Part shown: positions 14,594 through 23,810 of the stretch, one piece after another
How the letters are laid out: every line of letters begins with the position of its first letter
How positions within the stretch are numbered: the stretch's first letter is position 1
Source of the DNA: CANKHA01 sp963750965
GTDB taxonomy: Bacteria > Pseudomonadota > Alphaproteobacteria > Rhizobiales > Xanthobacteraceae
Reading direction: 5' to 3'
Assembly: GCA_963750965.1 (NCBI GenBank)
Contig: CAVVSK010000011.1
Span: 186,001-250,000 of the forward strand
DNA: 64,000 bases
Program-made: the position numbers and the translations under genes
Notes under the pieces: model-generated
Told to the model about the DNA's origin: nothing
The model's input: only the letters and a program-made list of their open reading frames with translations
Databases searched by the model: none

Positions 14594-17395
14594 TCAGCTG
14601 GCAACGGCGTTTTTTTGCGGGTCGGCGCCACCGCCTTCCGCACCGCCGGCGAACAAGGCGAGCAAGGCGCGTTTGATCGCCGCCTGCCGCGTCGGCGAAG
14701 AGATTTTGTCGCCCAGCAAATCGGTAACATAGAACACGTCCACCACGCGCTCACCGAACGTGGCCACGTGAGCCGACGTGATATTGAGATTGAGCTTCGA
14801 CAAAGTTGTGGTCAGCGCATAGAGCAAGCCGGGCCGGTCGAGGCCGGTCACTTCCACCACCGTGTAGCGATGCGACCACTGATTGTTGATGGTGACATCC
14901 GGCTCCACGGCAAAGGCCTTGATCCGCCCCTTGGGCGCTGCACGCTGGCTGATCATCTCCGGCAGCTTCAGATCTCCGCGCAAGGCGCGCTCGATAGCGG
15001 CGGCGATGCGCGCTGCGCGCCGCAACTCGTCCTCCTCCATGTCGAATTCGCGCGAGATTGAAATGGTGTCGAGCGCCAGCCCGTCGGTTGTGGTGTAGAT
15101 CTGCGCATCCACGATATTGGCGCCGGTCACCGCGCAGGCACCAGCGATAATCGACAGCAGCCAGGGATGATCGGGCGCCAGCACTGTCAGTTCTGTAACC
15201 CCGCGCTCCGGATCGAAGGCCACGCTGGTCGCGAGCGTCTGCTGCTGCCTCTCGGCGTCGCGAAGGAAGCGCGCATGCGCCAGCTGATGCCGCAGATCGA
15301 CCTTGAGCCAATATGCCGGATAATGGCGGGCGATGTAGGCTTCGCGCTGCTCTGCCGGCCAATCTTTAATCTGCTCCTGGAATTCGGCCTGCGCAATGGC
15401 GACGCGCTGCGCGCGGTTGACCTCAGAGAAGCCGCCGGTCAGCACCGGCTCGGTTTCATAATAAAGCGTACGCAGCAATTGGGCTTTCCAGCCGTTCCAA
15501 ACTCCGGGTCCCACCGCACGGATGTCCGCCGTGGTGAGGATGGTGAGAAGCTTCAGCCGCTCGAGCGACTGCACCACCGCGGCGAAATTTTCGATCGTCT
15601 TGCGGTCGGAAAGATCGCGCGACTGCGCGATGCTCGACATCACGAGATGTTGCTCGATCAGCCAGGCCACCGTGTCGGTTTCGGCGGGCGAGAAGCCGAG
15701 CCGGGGGCACATGCGCCGCGCGATTCGGGCGCCGGCAATCGAGTGGTCTTCCGTACGGCCCTTGGCGATGTCGTGCAGAAACAGCGTGATGTAGAGCACG
15801 GCGCGGTTCTGCGGCTGGATCTTGCGCATGAGATCATTCGCCAGCGCAAATTCCTCATTGTCGCCGCGCTCGATCTCCGCCAGCACGCCGATGCAGCGCA
15901 GGAGATGCTCGTCCACCGTATAGTGGTGGTACATATTGAACTGCATCATCGCGACGATGCGTCCAAAGGCGTGGATAAAGCGGCCCAGCACGCCGGTCTC
16001 ATTCATCCAGCGCAGCACGATTTCCGCTTCCTGCGAGGTCAATATCTGCAGGAACAGCTGATTGGCCTTCTCGTCCTGGCGGAAATTGCGATCGACTACC
16101 TTCAACGAACGGCGGATCGCCCGCGTCGCATCCGGATGCAGGGCCAAATTATGCGACTGTGCGAGCCAAAAAATCGTAAGCAGATTGAGCGGATCGCGGC
16201 GGAACACATCCGGATTGGCGACATTGATGCGGTTGTTGTCGATGATGAAATCGTCGCTCTCCGGCAACGTGCGGCGCCCGGCCGGCCGGAATCTCGCAAT
16301 CATGCGGCTGAGCACCGGCGCGGGCGCGGCCTGGCGTTGCTCCAGTTCGGCGCAGAGGATGGCGGTGAGGTCGCCGACGTCCTTTGCCACCAGGAAGTAG
16401 TGCTTCATAAAGCGCTCAACGTCCTTCATGCCCGGGTGTTCGGTGTAACCGAGCCGCACCGCGATCTCGCGCTGGATATCGAATGAGAGTCGTTCCTCGG
16501 CGCGCCCGGAGACGAAATGGATGTGGCAGCGCACCGCCCAGAGGAAATCCTCACAGCGGCGGAAGACCGCGAACTCCTCGTTGTCGAATACGCCTTGTTC
16601 GAGCAGTTCCTCGGGTTCTCGCACCCGATAGACATATTTGGCCATCCAGAACAGCGTGTGCAGATCGCGCAAGCCGCCCTTGCCGTCTTTGACGTTAGGC
16701 TCAACCAGATAGCGTGATTGGCCGGCGCGGCGGTGGCGTTCCTCGCGTTCGGCAAGCTTGGCAGTGACGAAGTCGGCCGCCGTGCCCTGCACAATGTTCT
16801 TGTCGAAGCGCGCGACTAACTCGTCAAATAATTTGCTGTCGCCGAGCAGAAAGCGAGCCTCCAGAATGGAGGTGCGGATGGTCATGTCCGCTTTCGCCTG
16901 TCGGATGCACTCGTCCACAGAACGCGTGGCGTGGCCGACCTTCAGGCCCATGTCCCACAGACAATAAAGGATCGTCTCGGCGACCAATTCGCCCCAGGCC
17001 GTTTGTTTATAGGGAAGCAGGAAGAGCAGATCGATATCGGACCCCGGCGCCATCAATCCGCGGCCATATCCGCCGGTAGCTACGATCGCCATGCGCTCGG
17101 CTTCGGAAGGGTTGCGCGACTGGTAGAGATGCTTGCCGATAAAATCGAACAGGATGCGGATGATCTCGTCCTGCATAAAGCAGAGCCGCTCGGCGCATAG
17201 CCGGCCCTGCCGCTCCTTCAATAGCAATTGCTCTGCGGCGGCGCGGCCTTCGGTCAGCGCAAGCTTCAGCCGCTTGGCCATAGCGGCGCGCAACTCATTC
17301 TCGCGCCCGGCATATTGCGCGGCGAGTTGATCGAGCGAGGCGGCAACGTCAGCCGAGTTGAAAACGTCACCATGCTTGCTGGGATCGAAAAGCAT
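14594..17395 (-). CDS. glnD: [protein-PII] uridylyltransferase / uridylyl-removing enzyme
   Basis: A 933-residue nitrogen sensor that adds UMP to PII proteins when glutamine is low and removes it when glutamine is high. Nucleotidyltransferase motif GGYGRGLMAPGSDIDLLFL (about 108-126) is followed by VKDGKGGLRDL and then the HD hydrolase domain (LFLHDIAKGRTEDHS). Two C-terminal ACT domains (APDHPWLLSIIAGACAV and VTGLDRPGLLYALTTTL) bind glutamine. It is full length. It lies upstream of PBP1A on the same strand, about 115 bp away. Confidence 0.97.
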   Translation of the reverse strand: MLFDPSKHGDVFNSADVAASLDQLAAQYAGRENELRAAMAKRLKLALTEGRAAAEQLLLKERQGRLCAERLCFMQDEIIRILFDFIGKHLYQSRNPSEAERMAIVATGGYGRGLMAPGSDIDLLFLLPYKQTAWGELVAETILYCLWDMGLKVGHATRSVDECIRQAKADMTIRTSILEARFLLGDSKLFDELVARFDKNIVQGTAADFVTAKLAEREERHRRAGQSRYLVEPNVKDGKGGLRDLHTLFWMAKYVYRVREPEELLEQGVFDNEEFAVFRRCEDFLWAVRCHIHFVSGRAEERLSFDIQREIAVRLGYTEHPGMKDVERFMKHYFLVAKDVGDLTAILCAELEQRQAAPAPVLSRMIARFRPAGRRTLPESDDFIIDNNRINVANPDVFRRDPLNLLTIFWLAQSHNLALHPDATRAIRRSLKVVDRNFRQDEKANQLFLQILTSQEAEIVLRWMNETGVLGRFIHAFGRIVAMMQFNMYHHYTVDEHLLRCIGVLAEIERGDNEEFALANDLMRKIQPQNRAVLYITLFLHDIAKGRTEDHSIAGARIARRMCPRLGFSPAETDTVAWLIEQHLVMSSIAQSRDLSDRKTIENFAAVVQSLERLKLLTILTTADIRAVGPGVWNGWKAQLLRTLYYETEPVLTGGFSEVNRAQRVAIAQAEFQEQIKDWPAEQREAYIARHYPAYWLKVDLRHQLAHARFLRDAERQQQTLATSVAFDPERGVTELTVLAPDHPWLLSIIAGACAVTGANIVDAQIYTTTDGLALDTISISREFDMEEDELRRAARIAAAIERALRGDLKLPEMISQRAAPKGRIKAFAVEPDVTINNQWSHRYTVVEVTGLDRPGLLYALTTTLSKLNLNITSAHVATFGERVVDVFYVTDLLGDKISSPTRQAAIKRALLALFAGGAEGGGADPQKNAVAS

Positions 17396-17669
17396 GCTCC
17401 GAGATAGCGGAGGGAGGCGGCGGTGTCACCCAATCTCAGGGCTGCATGCTTTTCACAGACACCCAGAGATCGTCATTCCCCCTCGCGCGGCATTTTTGGA
17501 CGATTATTCCAAATCCGATCCCGCCCAGCGCTCGCAAGAGCATAAAACTAACGCTTCTTCATGGATGCTGCTTGCCGCTGAACGACAAATGCCGCTAAGT
17601 AGCGCCGCGTCCGCGGGACGCCGCAGTCGTGAAGCCCGCCAGATATGCGGTGCGCGTGGGAGGATTGAG
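17396..17669. other. divergent intergenic region, glnD and ABC importer
   Basis: About 270 bp between divergent starts. Apart from a short hairpin (CTCCG/CGGAG at about 17398-17413) and a good Shine-Dalgarno site GGGAGGA before 17670, nothing definite is visible. Confidence 0.35.
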
Positions 17670-18638
17670 ATGAGTTTTGTATCGCGACGTTCGTTGCTTG
17701 CTTTCAGCGTACTGGCCTGGCTCGCCCCGGTTGCGACGGCTGCGGCGCAGCCCAAGGAAATCCGCGTCGATTGGGCGACCTACAATCCGGTTTCGATGCT
17801 GCTGAAGGAGAAGGGCTTTCTCGAGAAAGAATTCCAGAAAGACGGAATCACCGTGCGCTGGGTGCAGACCGTCTCCTCGAGCAACGCGCTGCAATTCCTC
17901 AATGCCGGCTCGATCGATTTCGGCTCGACCGCCGGCTCCGCCGCGCTGGTCGCCAGGATCAACGGCAATCCGATCAAATCGGTCTATGTGTATTCCCGTC
18001 CGGAATGGACCGCGTTGGTCACGGGCAAAGACTCAAAGATCAGCAAGGTTGAGGACCTCAAAGGCAAGAGGGTGGCGATGGTGCGCGGCACCGATCCGCA
18101 CATCTTCCTGGTGCGCGCCCTGCTCGCTCATGGCCTGACCGACAAAGACATCACACCGGTGCTGGTGCAGCAGCATGCCGATGGCGGCACGGCGCTGCTG
18201 CGCGGTGACGTCGATGCTTGGGCCGGCCTCGATCCGATGATGGCGCAGCATGAGATCCAGGAAGGCGCCAAGCTGTTCTACCGCAAGCCCGAGGCTAATA
18301 CTTGGGGCATCCTCAACGTGCGCGAGGAATTCGCCAAGGATAATCCAGAGATCGTCAAGCGCGTGATCAAGGCTTATGAGGAAGCGCGCAAATATTCGCT
18401 CGCCAATTACGACGAACTGAAGAAGATCTTCATCGGCGTCACCAAGCTCGCTCCCGAGGTTGTCGACAAGCAGTTGAAGGAGCGCACCGAGATGACCCAT
18501 AACAAGGTCGGCTCGGCGCAGCGCGACTCCATCCTGGAAGCCGGCCTCGCCTTGCAAAAGTCCAGCGTCATCCAGCCCAGCGTCGACATGAAAAAGGCGG
18601 TCGATGAGCTGATCGACGACCGTTACGTGAGCAACTGA
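17670..18638 (+). CDS. ABC importer substrate-binding protein (SsuA/TauA family)
   Basis: A 322-residue periplasmic protein with a twin-arginine-like or Sec signal (MSFVSRRSLLAFSVLAWLAPVATAAAQ). It has the NMT1/SsuA fold pattern: VDWATYNPVSMLLKEKGFLE, LQFLNAGSIDFGSTAGSAAL, VEDLKGKRVAMVRGTDPHIFL and DAWAGLDPMM. The start at 17670 follows GGGAGGA and begins the signal peptide. With the permease and ATPase genes that follow it makes a complete importer for sulfonates or a similar small anion. No desulfonating monooxygenase gene (ssuD, tauD) is adjacent, so the substrate is open. Confidence 0.88.
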   Translation: MSFVSRRSLLAFSVLAWLAPVATAAAQPKEIRVDWATYNPVSMLLKEKGFLEKEFQKDGITVRWVQTVSSSNALQFLNAGSIDFGSTAGSAALVARINGNPIKSVYVYSRPEWTALVTGKDSKISKVEDLKGKRVAMVRGTDPHIFLVRALLAHGLTDKDITPVLVQQHADGGTALLRGDVDAWAGLDPMMAQHEIQEGAKLFYRKPEANTWGILNVREEFAKDNPEIVKRVIKAYEEARKYSLANYDELKKIFIGVTKLAPEVVDKQLKERTEMTHNKVGSAQRDSILEAGLALQKSSVIQPSVDMKKAVDELIDDRYVSN

Positions 18639-18693
18639 CTGCGACGGCCCTCTTCCTCGCGGAAGTGGGCCGGTTGCTTTCCACGGGCGGGTT

Positions 18694-19530
18694 ATGTCTC
18701 TTGTTTCCATGACAGCCACGGTTGAACAGACCCCGGCGGAGAGGCCCGCGGCGAGGAGCCAGTTCGCGCGTTTCGCGCGCCCAGCGCTGGGTTTCCTGCT
18801 GCCGGTCGGACTTGCCGTCTCTTGGGAAATTGCGGTGGCGATGGGCTGGTCGAATGGCCGCTTGGTGCCGCCGCCCACCGTGATCTTCCGCACCTTTGCC
18901 GATCTTGCGGCGACTGGTGAGTTGCAACAGCACACGTGGGCCACGCTTTGGCGCGTCGCCCTGGGCTTTTTCTTCGGCGTCGCTGCGGGAACGCTGGTGG
19001 GCGCGATCGCCGGCTATTCCGCCCTTACTAACCGCCTGCTTGATCCGACCCTGCAAGCGCTCCGGGCGATCCCTTCGATCGCCTGGGTGCCACTGTTCAT
19101 CCTCTGGTTCGGCATATTCGAAGCTTCCAAAATTATCCTGATCGCTGTCGGCGTGTTCTTTCCGGTCTATCTTGGCGTCATGGGCGCGGTACTGTCCGTC
19201 GACCGCAAGATCGTCGAAGTCGGCCGCGTTTTTAGGCTTTCCGGCTTCGCCATGGTCCGCCGCATCCTGTTGCCGGCGGTGATGCCGGCCTATGTGCTCT
19301 CGTTGCGCGCCGGCCTTGGCCTTGGCTGGATGTTCGTCGTGGCGGCGGAATTTCTCGGCGCCTCCACCGGCCTCGGCTTTCTCTTGATCGACGGCCAGCA
19401 GCTCGGCAAGCCGGCGCAGATCGTCGCCGCCATCGTCGCTTTTGGCATCCTCGGCAAAACCACCGATTTCCTGCTCGCGCGCGCGACCGCTCCGCTGCTG
19501 CGCTGGGAAGACGTGGTCAGGCGGCGATAG
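18694..19530 (+). CDS. ABC importer permease (SsuC/TauC family)
   Basis: A 278-residue inner-membrane protein with about six helices. The EAA loop region reads VGRVFRLSGFAMVRRILLPAVMPAY. FFFGVAAGTLVGAI and RAIPSIAWVPLFILWFGIFE are typical of SsuC/TauC. It would form the channel for the binding protein encoded just upstream and the ATPase encoded just downstream. Confidence 0.9.
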   Translation: MSLVSMTATVEQTPAERPAARSQFARFARPALGFLLPVGLAVSWEIAVAMGWSNGRLVPPPTVIFRTFADLAATGELQQHTWATLWRVALGFFFGVAAGTLVGAIAGYSALTNRLLDPTLQALRAIPSIAWVPLFILWFGIFEASKIILIAVGVFFPVYLGVMGAVLSVDRKIVEVGRVFRLSGFAMVRRILLPAVMPAYVLSLRAGLGLGWMFVVAAEFLGASTGLGFLLIDGQQLGKPAQIVAAIVAFGILGKTTDFLLARATAPLLRWEDVVRRR

Positions 19531-19540
19531 GAGAAGGCCA

Positions 19541-20329
19541 ATGCTCGCTCTCGACCGCATCGGCAAAATCTATCCTAACGGCGTGCGCGCGCTCGACGGC
19601 ATTTCCATTCGCGTCGAGCAGGGCGAGATCGTCGCCGTGGTCGGTGGCTCCGGCTGCGGCAAGTCCACGCTGCTGCGCGTGACGTCCGGCCTCGACCCGG
19701 CCACGCAGGGCAGCGTGACCCTCAACGGCACGCGCATCGCGGCGCCGCACGAGAAGATCGGCATGATCTTTCAGGAGCCGCGATTGCTGCCCTGGCTATC
19801 GGTTGCCAACAATGTGGGATTTGGCCTTGCCCATCTGCCCGCCGCCAAGCGCAACGCGCGCGTGGCGAAGGCGCTGGAGCGCGTCGGCCTGACCGAGAAA
19901 GCGGCGATGTGGCCGCGCGAATTGTCCGGCGGGCAGGCGCAGCGCGTTGCCATCGCGCGGGCGCTGGTGCCAAAGCCCGAAGTGCTGCTGCTCGACGAGC
20001 CGTTTTCCGCGCTCGATGCCTTTACCCGCGTCGATCTGCAGGATCACCTGCTCGATCTCTGGGCCGATCTGAAGCCGACGCTGATCCTGGTCACCCATGA
20101 CGTCGACGAAGCCATCGTGATGGCCGATCGGGTGCTGGTGATGCGCCCGCGCCCGGGCCGGATTTTCGATGAGATCGAGACTGACCTGCCGCGCCCGCGC
20201 GACCGGCAATCCGCCGCCTTCGATTTCGCCAAGCGCCGCATCATGGCCGCGCTCGACCGTTCGCTGGAGCGCACGCCGGCCGCCGACGGCGAAACCAAGA
20301 CCGATGCCGGCGCCGCCCTTTGGTGGTGA
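19541..20329 (+). CDS. ABC importer ATP-binding protein (SsuB/TauB family)
   Basis: A 262-residue ATPase with Walker A GGSGCGKST (35-43), Q-loop FQEPRLLPW (the LLPW form is typical of SsuB/TauB), signature LSGGQAQRVAIARAL, Walker B LLLDEPFSALDA and switch His in VTHDVDEA. The ATG at 19541 has GGAGAAGG in front. A longer reading frame from 19442 would overlap the permease gene and is not needed. It completes the three-gene importer operon. Confidence 0.92.
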   Translation: MLALDRIGKIYPNGVRALDGISIRVEQGEIVAVVGGSGCGKSTLLRVTSGLDPATQGSVTLNGTRIAAPHEKIGMIFQEPRLLPWLSVANNVGFGLAHLPAAKRNARVAKALERVGLTEKAAMWPRELSGGQAQRVAIARALVPKPEVLLLDEPFSALDAFTRVDLQDHLLDLWADLKPTLILVTHDVDEAIVMADRVLVMRPRPGRIFDEIETDLPRPRDRQSAAFDFAKRRIMAALDRSLERTPAADGETKTDAGAALWW

Positions 20330-20382
20330 TTGCCCGCCTGCCCGGGCAGTGACATATAAGCCGGCCAATCAGGAGAATGCCC

Positions 20383-20892
20383 ATGGATGCCGCTGAACTG
20401 CGCGCGCTGCAGGCGCCGATCAAGGAACGTTACAAGAGCGACGCGAAAGCCGCCGTTATTACCCTGAAGGCCAAGGGCACGCTCGACGACACCAATATCG
20501 CCTGCAAAGTGGAGACTGGCCGCGCGCTAGCGGTGGCGGGCTTGCATCCGGCGACCGGCGGCTCCGGCATGGAGCTTTGCTCGGGCGACATGTTGCTGGA
20601 GGCGCTGGTGGCCTGCGCCGGAGTGACGCTGAAGGCGGTAGCGACCGCCATCGACATTCCACTGAAGGCCGGCAGCGTGTCGGCCGAAGGCGATCTCGAT
20701 TTCCGCGGCACGCTTGGCGTGGCCAAAGACGCGCCGGTCGGCTTCGCGCAAATCCGCCTGCGTTTCGACATCGATACCGACGCGCCGCAGGAAAAACTCG
20801 ATCAGCTCCTGAAACTCACCGAGCGATATTGCGTGGTGTATCAGACTATCCGCAGCGGCCCGCCGGTGGCGATCAGCATGCACCGCGCCTAA
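20383..20892 (+). CDS. OsmC family protein
   Basis: A 169-residue OsmC/Ohr-fold protein. The two cysteines expected of the peroxidatic site are in LVACAGVTL (about 78) and ERYCVVYQT (about 150). GGSGMELCSGDMLLEAL is the family's central helix region. These proteins reduce organic hydroperoxides with dihydrolipoyl or thiol partners, though not every OsmC-like protein has been shown to. The ATG at 20383 has AGGAG 7 bases upstream; the ATG at 20377 is only one base from it. Its end overlaps the mutS end by 4 bp. Confidence 0.85.
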   Translation: MDAAELRALQAPIKERYKSDAKAAVITLKAKGTLDDTNIACKVETGRALAVAGLHPATGGSGMELCSGDMLLEALVACAGVTLKAVATAIDIPLKAGSVSAEGDLDFRGTLGVAKDAPVGFAQIRLRFDIDTDAPQEKLDQLLKLTERYCVVYQTIRSGPPVAISMHRA

Positions 20893-23618
20893 CTTTTCTT
20901 CTCCGCGACTTTTGCCTTCAGCGCATAAAGCGCTTCCAGCGCTTCGCGCGGCGACATCTCGTCCGGATGTAATGCCATCAGCGCGGCAATGAGCGCTTCC
21001 AGAGCGGCATCGACCGCGGGCGCGGCCGGCGGGTTCGGCGCGGCGGCGAACAGCGGCAGATCGTCGAAGCCGCGCACCGGCGACGCACGGTCCTCGGCTT
21101 CCAGCTTGGCCAGCACGATTTTGGCGCGGTCGATCACCGCGGCGGGCAAGCCTGCGAGCTTTGCGACTTGAATGCCGTAAGAACGGTCGGCAACGCCGGC
21201 CACCACCTCGTGCAGAAAGACCACGTCGCCGGCCCATTCCTTCACCCGCGCGGTGGCATTGAACAGGCGCGGTAGTTTCGCCGACAAGGCCGTCAACTCG
21301 TGGAAGTGTGTGGCGAAGAGCGCGCGGCAGCGGTTGGCCTCGTGCAGATGCTCGATCGTGGCCCAAGCGATGGAGAGTCCGTCGAATGTCGCGGTGCCGC
21401 GGCCGATTTCGTCGAGGATCACCAGCGAACGCTCGCGCGCCTGATTGAGGATCGCTGCCGTTTCCACCATCTCGACCATGAAGGTAGAGCGGCCGCGCGC
21501 GAGATCGTCCGCCGCACCAACACGGGAGAACAGCCGGTCGACGATGCCGATATGGGCTCTGCGCGCAGGCACGAAGCTGCCCATCTGCGCCATCACGGCG
21601 ATCAAGGCATTCTGCCGCAGGAAAGTGGATTTGCCGCCCATATTGGGACCGGTCAGCAGATAGATGCGTCCGGCGGTTTCTGTCGCGGCGGGGGAGAGAT
21701 CGCAGTCATTGGCGACGAATGGTTGCCCATCCTGCGCCAGCGCCTGCTCGACCACCGGATGCCGCCCGCCCTCGATTACGAAAGCAAGCGTGTCGTCCAC
21801 TTCCGGCCGCAAATAATTGCGTTCCACCGCAACCTGCGCCAGCGCGGCGGAGACGTCGAGCACCGCCAAGGCCTCGGCGGCGGCTTTGATGTTGAAGGCA
21901 GCCGCGGTGACGATGTCGGCGAGCCGTGCGTAAGTCTCCAGCTCAATTGCAAGCGCGCGGTCGGCGGCATTAGCGATCTTGGCTTCCAGTTCGCCCAGTT
22001 CGGCGGTGGTGAAGCGAACCTGGCCCGCCAGCGTCTGCCTATGGATGAAGGCTGCGTTGTGCGGGGGCGACATCAGCTTTTCGCCGTGCTGCGCCGTCAC
22101 CTCGACAAAAAAGCCCAGGACATTGTTGTGCCGAATTTTCAGTATGCGGATGCCGGTCTCATCGGCGTAACGCGCCTGCAACCCGGCGACCACCCGGCGG
22201 GATTCATCGCGCAGCGCGCGCGCCTCATCGAGCGCGGCATCATAACCGGCCCGCACGAATCCGCCGTCGCGCTTGAAGGCCGGCAATTCGTCGGCAAGCG
22301 CCGCCGCCAATTTCTCCGGCACCGCGGGATCCGGCCGCCGCAGCGCGGCGATGGCGCCGGTGATCTCAGCGGGCGCGTCCTTGCGGCCGTCAAGCCTTGC
22401 CGCCAGCGCGGAAGCCGCCAAAATGCCGTCGCGGATCGCAGCCAGGTCGCGCGGTCCGCCGCGATCCACCACAATGCGGCTGAGCGCGCGAGCAAGATCG
22501 GGCGATGCCTTCAGCCGGTCGCGTACCTCGCTGCGCAGGCCGGAATCGGCAACGAACATCTCGATGCAGTCGAGCCGCGCAGCGATGGCCCTTGCGTCGG
22601 TCAGCGGCGCGGAAAGCCGCTGCGCCAACAGGCGCGAGCCCGCCGGAGTGATGGTGCGGTCGATCGCCGCGAGCAGCGAGCCGCGCCGCTCGCCGGTGAG
22701 CGTGCGTACGAGCTCCAGATTGCTGCGCGTTGCTTGGTCGATGGCAAGCGTGGCGCCCGCGGCTTCCCGCAAAGGCGGCGACAGCGGCGGGCGTTTGCCG
22801 AGTTGCGTGCGCTCCACATAGGTGATGCAGGCAGCAGCCGCCGTCAGTTCCAGCCGTGATAGCGTGCCGAAGGCATCGGTGGTCGCGACGGAAAAATAGT
22901 CTGTCAGGCGGCGCTCGGCGGTGGCGCCGTCGAACACATCGCGCGTGAGCGGCGTCACCGCCGGCAGCGAGCGGAAATATGAGGCCAGCTCCGGATCGGA
23001 ATAGAGCGCATCGGATAGGATGACTTCGCCCGGTTCGAGCCGCGCGATCTCGGCGGCGAGCGCGCCGGGCTCGCATTCGGCAATGCGGAATTCGCCGGTA
23101 GAGATGTCGATCCAGGCCAGCCCGAAGCGGCCTTGCTCGGTGTCGGACGACATCCGCGCGCGCGTGAGCGCAAGGAGATAATTGTTGCGCCCGGCGTCGA
23201 GCAGTGTGTCTTCAGTCAACGTGCCCGGCGTAACCAGGCGCGTGACGTCGCGCTGCACCACACTCTTGGCGCCGCGCTTCTTCGCCTCCGCAGGATCTTC
23301 GATCTGTTCGCAGACCGCGACGCGATGGCCGAGCGCGATCAGCTTGTGCAGATATTCATCGGAGCGGTGGATCGGCACGCCGCACATCGGGATGTCGCGC
23401 CCGAGATGCTTGCCGCGCTTGGTGAGCATGATGCCGAGCGCGCGCGAGGCTATTTCGGCGTCCTCGAAGAATAATTCGTAGAAATCGCCCATCCGGTAGA
23501 ACAGCAGGCAATCCGGATTGGCGGCCTTGATCTCAATATACTGCTCCATCATCGGGGTAACCCGGCCACCGGCATCGGCGGCAGGGTCCGGAACGATATG
23601 GGTGCGGGCGAGATCCAT
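20889..23618 (-). CDS. mutS: DNA mismatch repair protein MutS
   Basis: A 909-residue mismatch-recognition ATPase. The N-terminal mismatch-binding domain has MMEQYIEIKAANPDCLLFYRMGDFYELF, which includes the Phe-x-Glu wedge (DFYELF). The ATPase has Walker A TGPNMGGKSTFLRQNALI, Walker B SLVILDEIGRGTATFDG and the signature region ADDLARGRSTFMVEM. The C-terminal helix-turn-helix (GIQVAKLAGLPAAVIDRAK) is present. The full set of domains is intact. It diverges from the pca-type operon. Confidence 0.97.
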   Translation of the reverse strand: MDLARTHIVPDPAADAGGRVTPMMEQYIEIKAANPDCLLFYRMGDFYELFFEDAEIASRALGIMLTKRGKHLGRDIPMCGVPIHRSDEYLHKLIALGHRVAVCEQIEDPAEAKKRGAKSVVQRDVTRLVTPGTLTEDTLLDAGRNNYLLALTRARMSSDTEQGRFGLAWIDISTGEFRIAECEPGALAAEIARLEPGEVILSDALYSDPELASYFRSLPAVTPLTRDVFDGATAERRLTDYFSVATTDAFGTLSRLELTAAAACITYVERTQLGKRPPLSPPLREAAGATLAIDQATRSNLELVRTLTGERRGSLLAAIDRTITPAGSRLLAQRLSAPLTDARAIAARLDCIEMFVADSGLRSEVRDRLKASPDLARALSRIVVDRGGPRDLAAIRDGILAASALAARLDGRKDAPAEITGAIAALRRPDPAVPEKLAAALADELPAFKRDGGFVRAGYDAALDEARALRDESRRVVAGLQARYADETGIRILKIRHNNVLGFFVEVTAQHGEKLMSPPHNAAFIHRQTLAGQVRFTTAELGELEAKIANAADRALAIELETYARLADIVTAAAFNIKAAAEALAVLDVSAALAQVAVERNYLRPEVDDTLAFVIEGGRHPVVEQALAQDGQPFVANDCDLSPAATETAGRIYLLTGPNMGGKSTFLRQNALIAVMAQMGSFVPARRAHIGIVDRLFSRVGAADDLARGRSTFMVEMVETAAILNQARERSLVILDEIGRGTATFDGLSIAWATIEHLHEANRCRALFATHFHELTALSAKLPRLFNATARVKEWAGDVVFLHEVVAGVADRSYGIQVAKLAGLPAAVIDRAKIVLAKLEAEDRASPVRGFDDLPLFAAAPNPPAAPAVDAALEALIAALMALHPDEMSPREALEALYALKAKVAEKKS

Positions 23619-23749
23619 GGTGCGCGACCGTATCAGATGGCGGGCACGCTTTCTGCCGCTTGCCCACAGCCTTCGTGCGAGAATTTCTGGACTTCGAAAA
23701 CGGTCAATTCAGGCCCCCTTTTGACGCATACCAGCCTGGAGCAGGGCAT

Positions 23750-23779
23750 TTGACGGTTCGCCGGAATGGTCCCTAAATG
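23750..23779 (+). promoter_or_regulatory. possible sigma-70-type promoter of the catIJ-pcaFHG-glk operon
   Basis: TTGACG at 23750-23755 is followed, 17-18 bases on, by CTAAAT/TAAATG. If real, transcription would start near 23785. The ATG at 23766 would then lie inside the promoter and the TTG at 23811 would be the true start. Judged by eye only. Confidence 0.3.
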
Positions 23780-23810
23780 CCGGCCCGTGATTGCCACTGG
23801 AAGTTCCGTA

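Noticed and set aside
15167..16486. 439-codon open frame antisense to glnD
   Set aside because: Shadow of glnD; no domain and no ribosome-binding site.
21300..22859. 519-codon open frame antisense to mutS
   Set aside because: Shadow of mutS; no domain.
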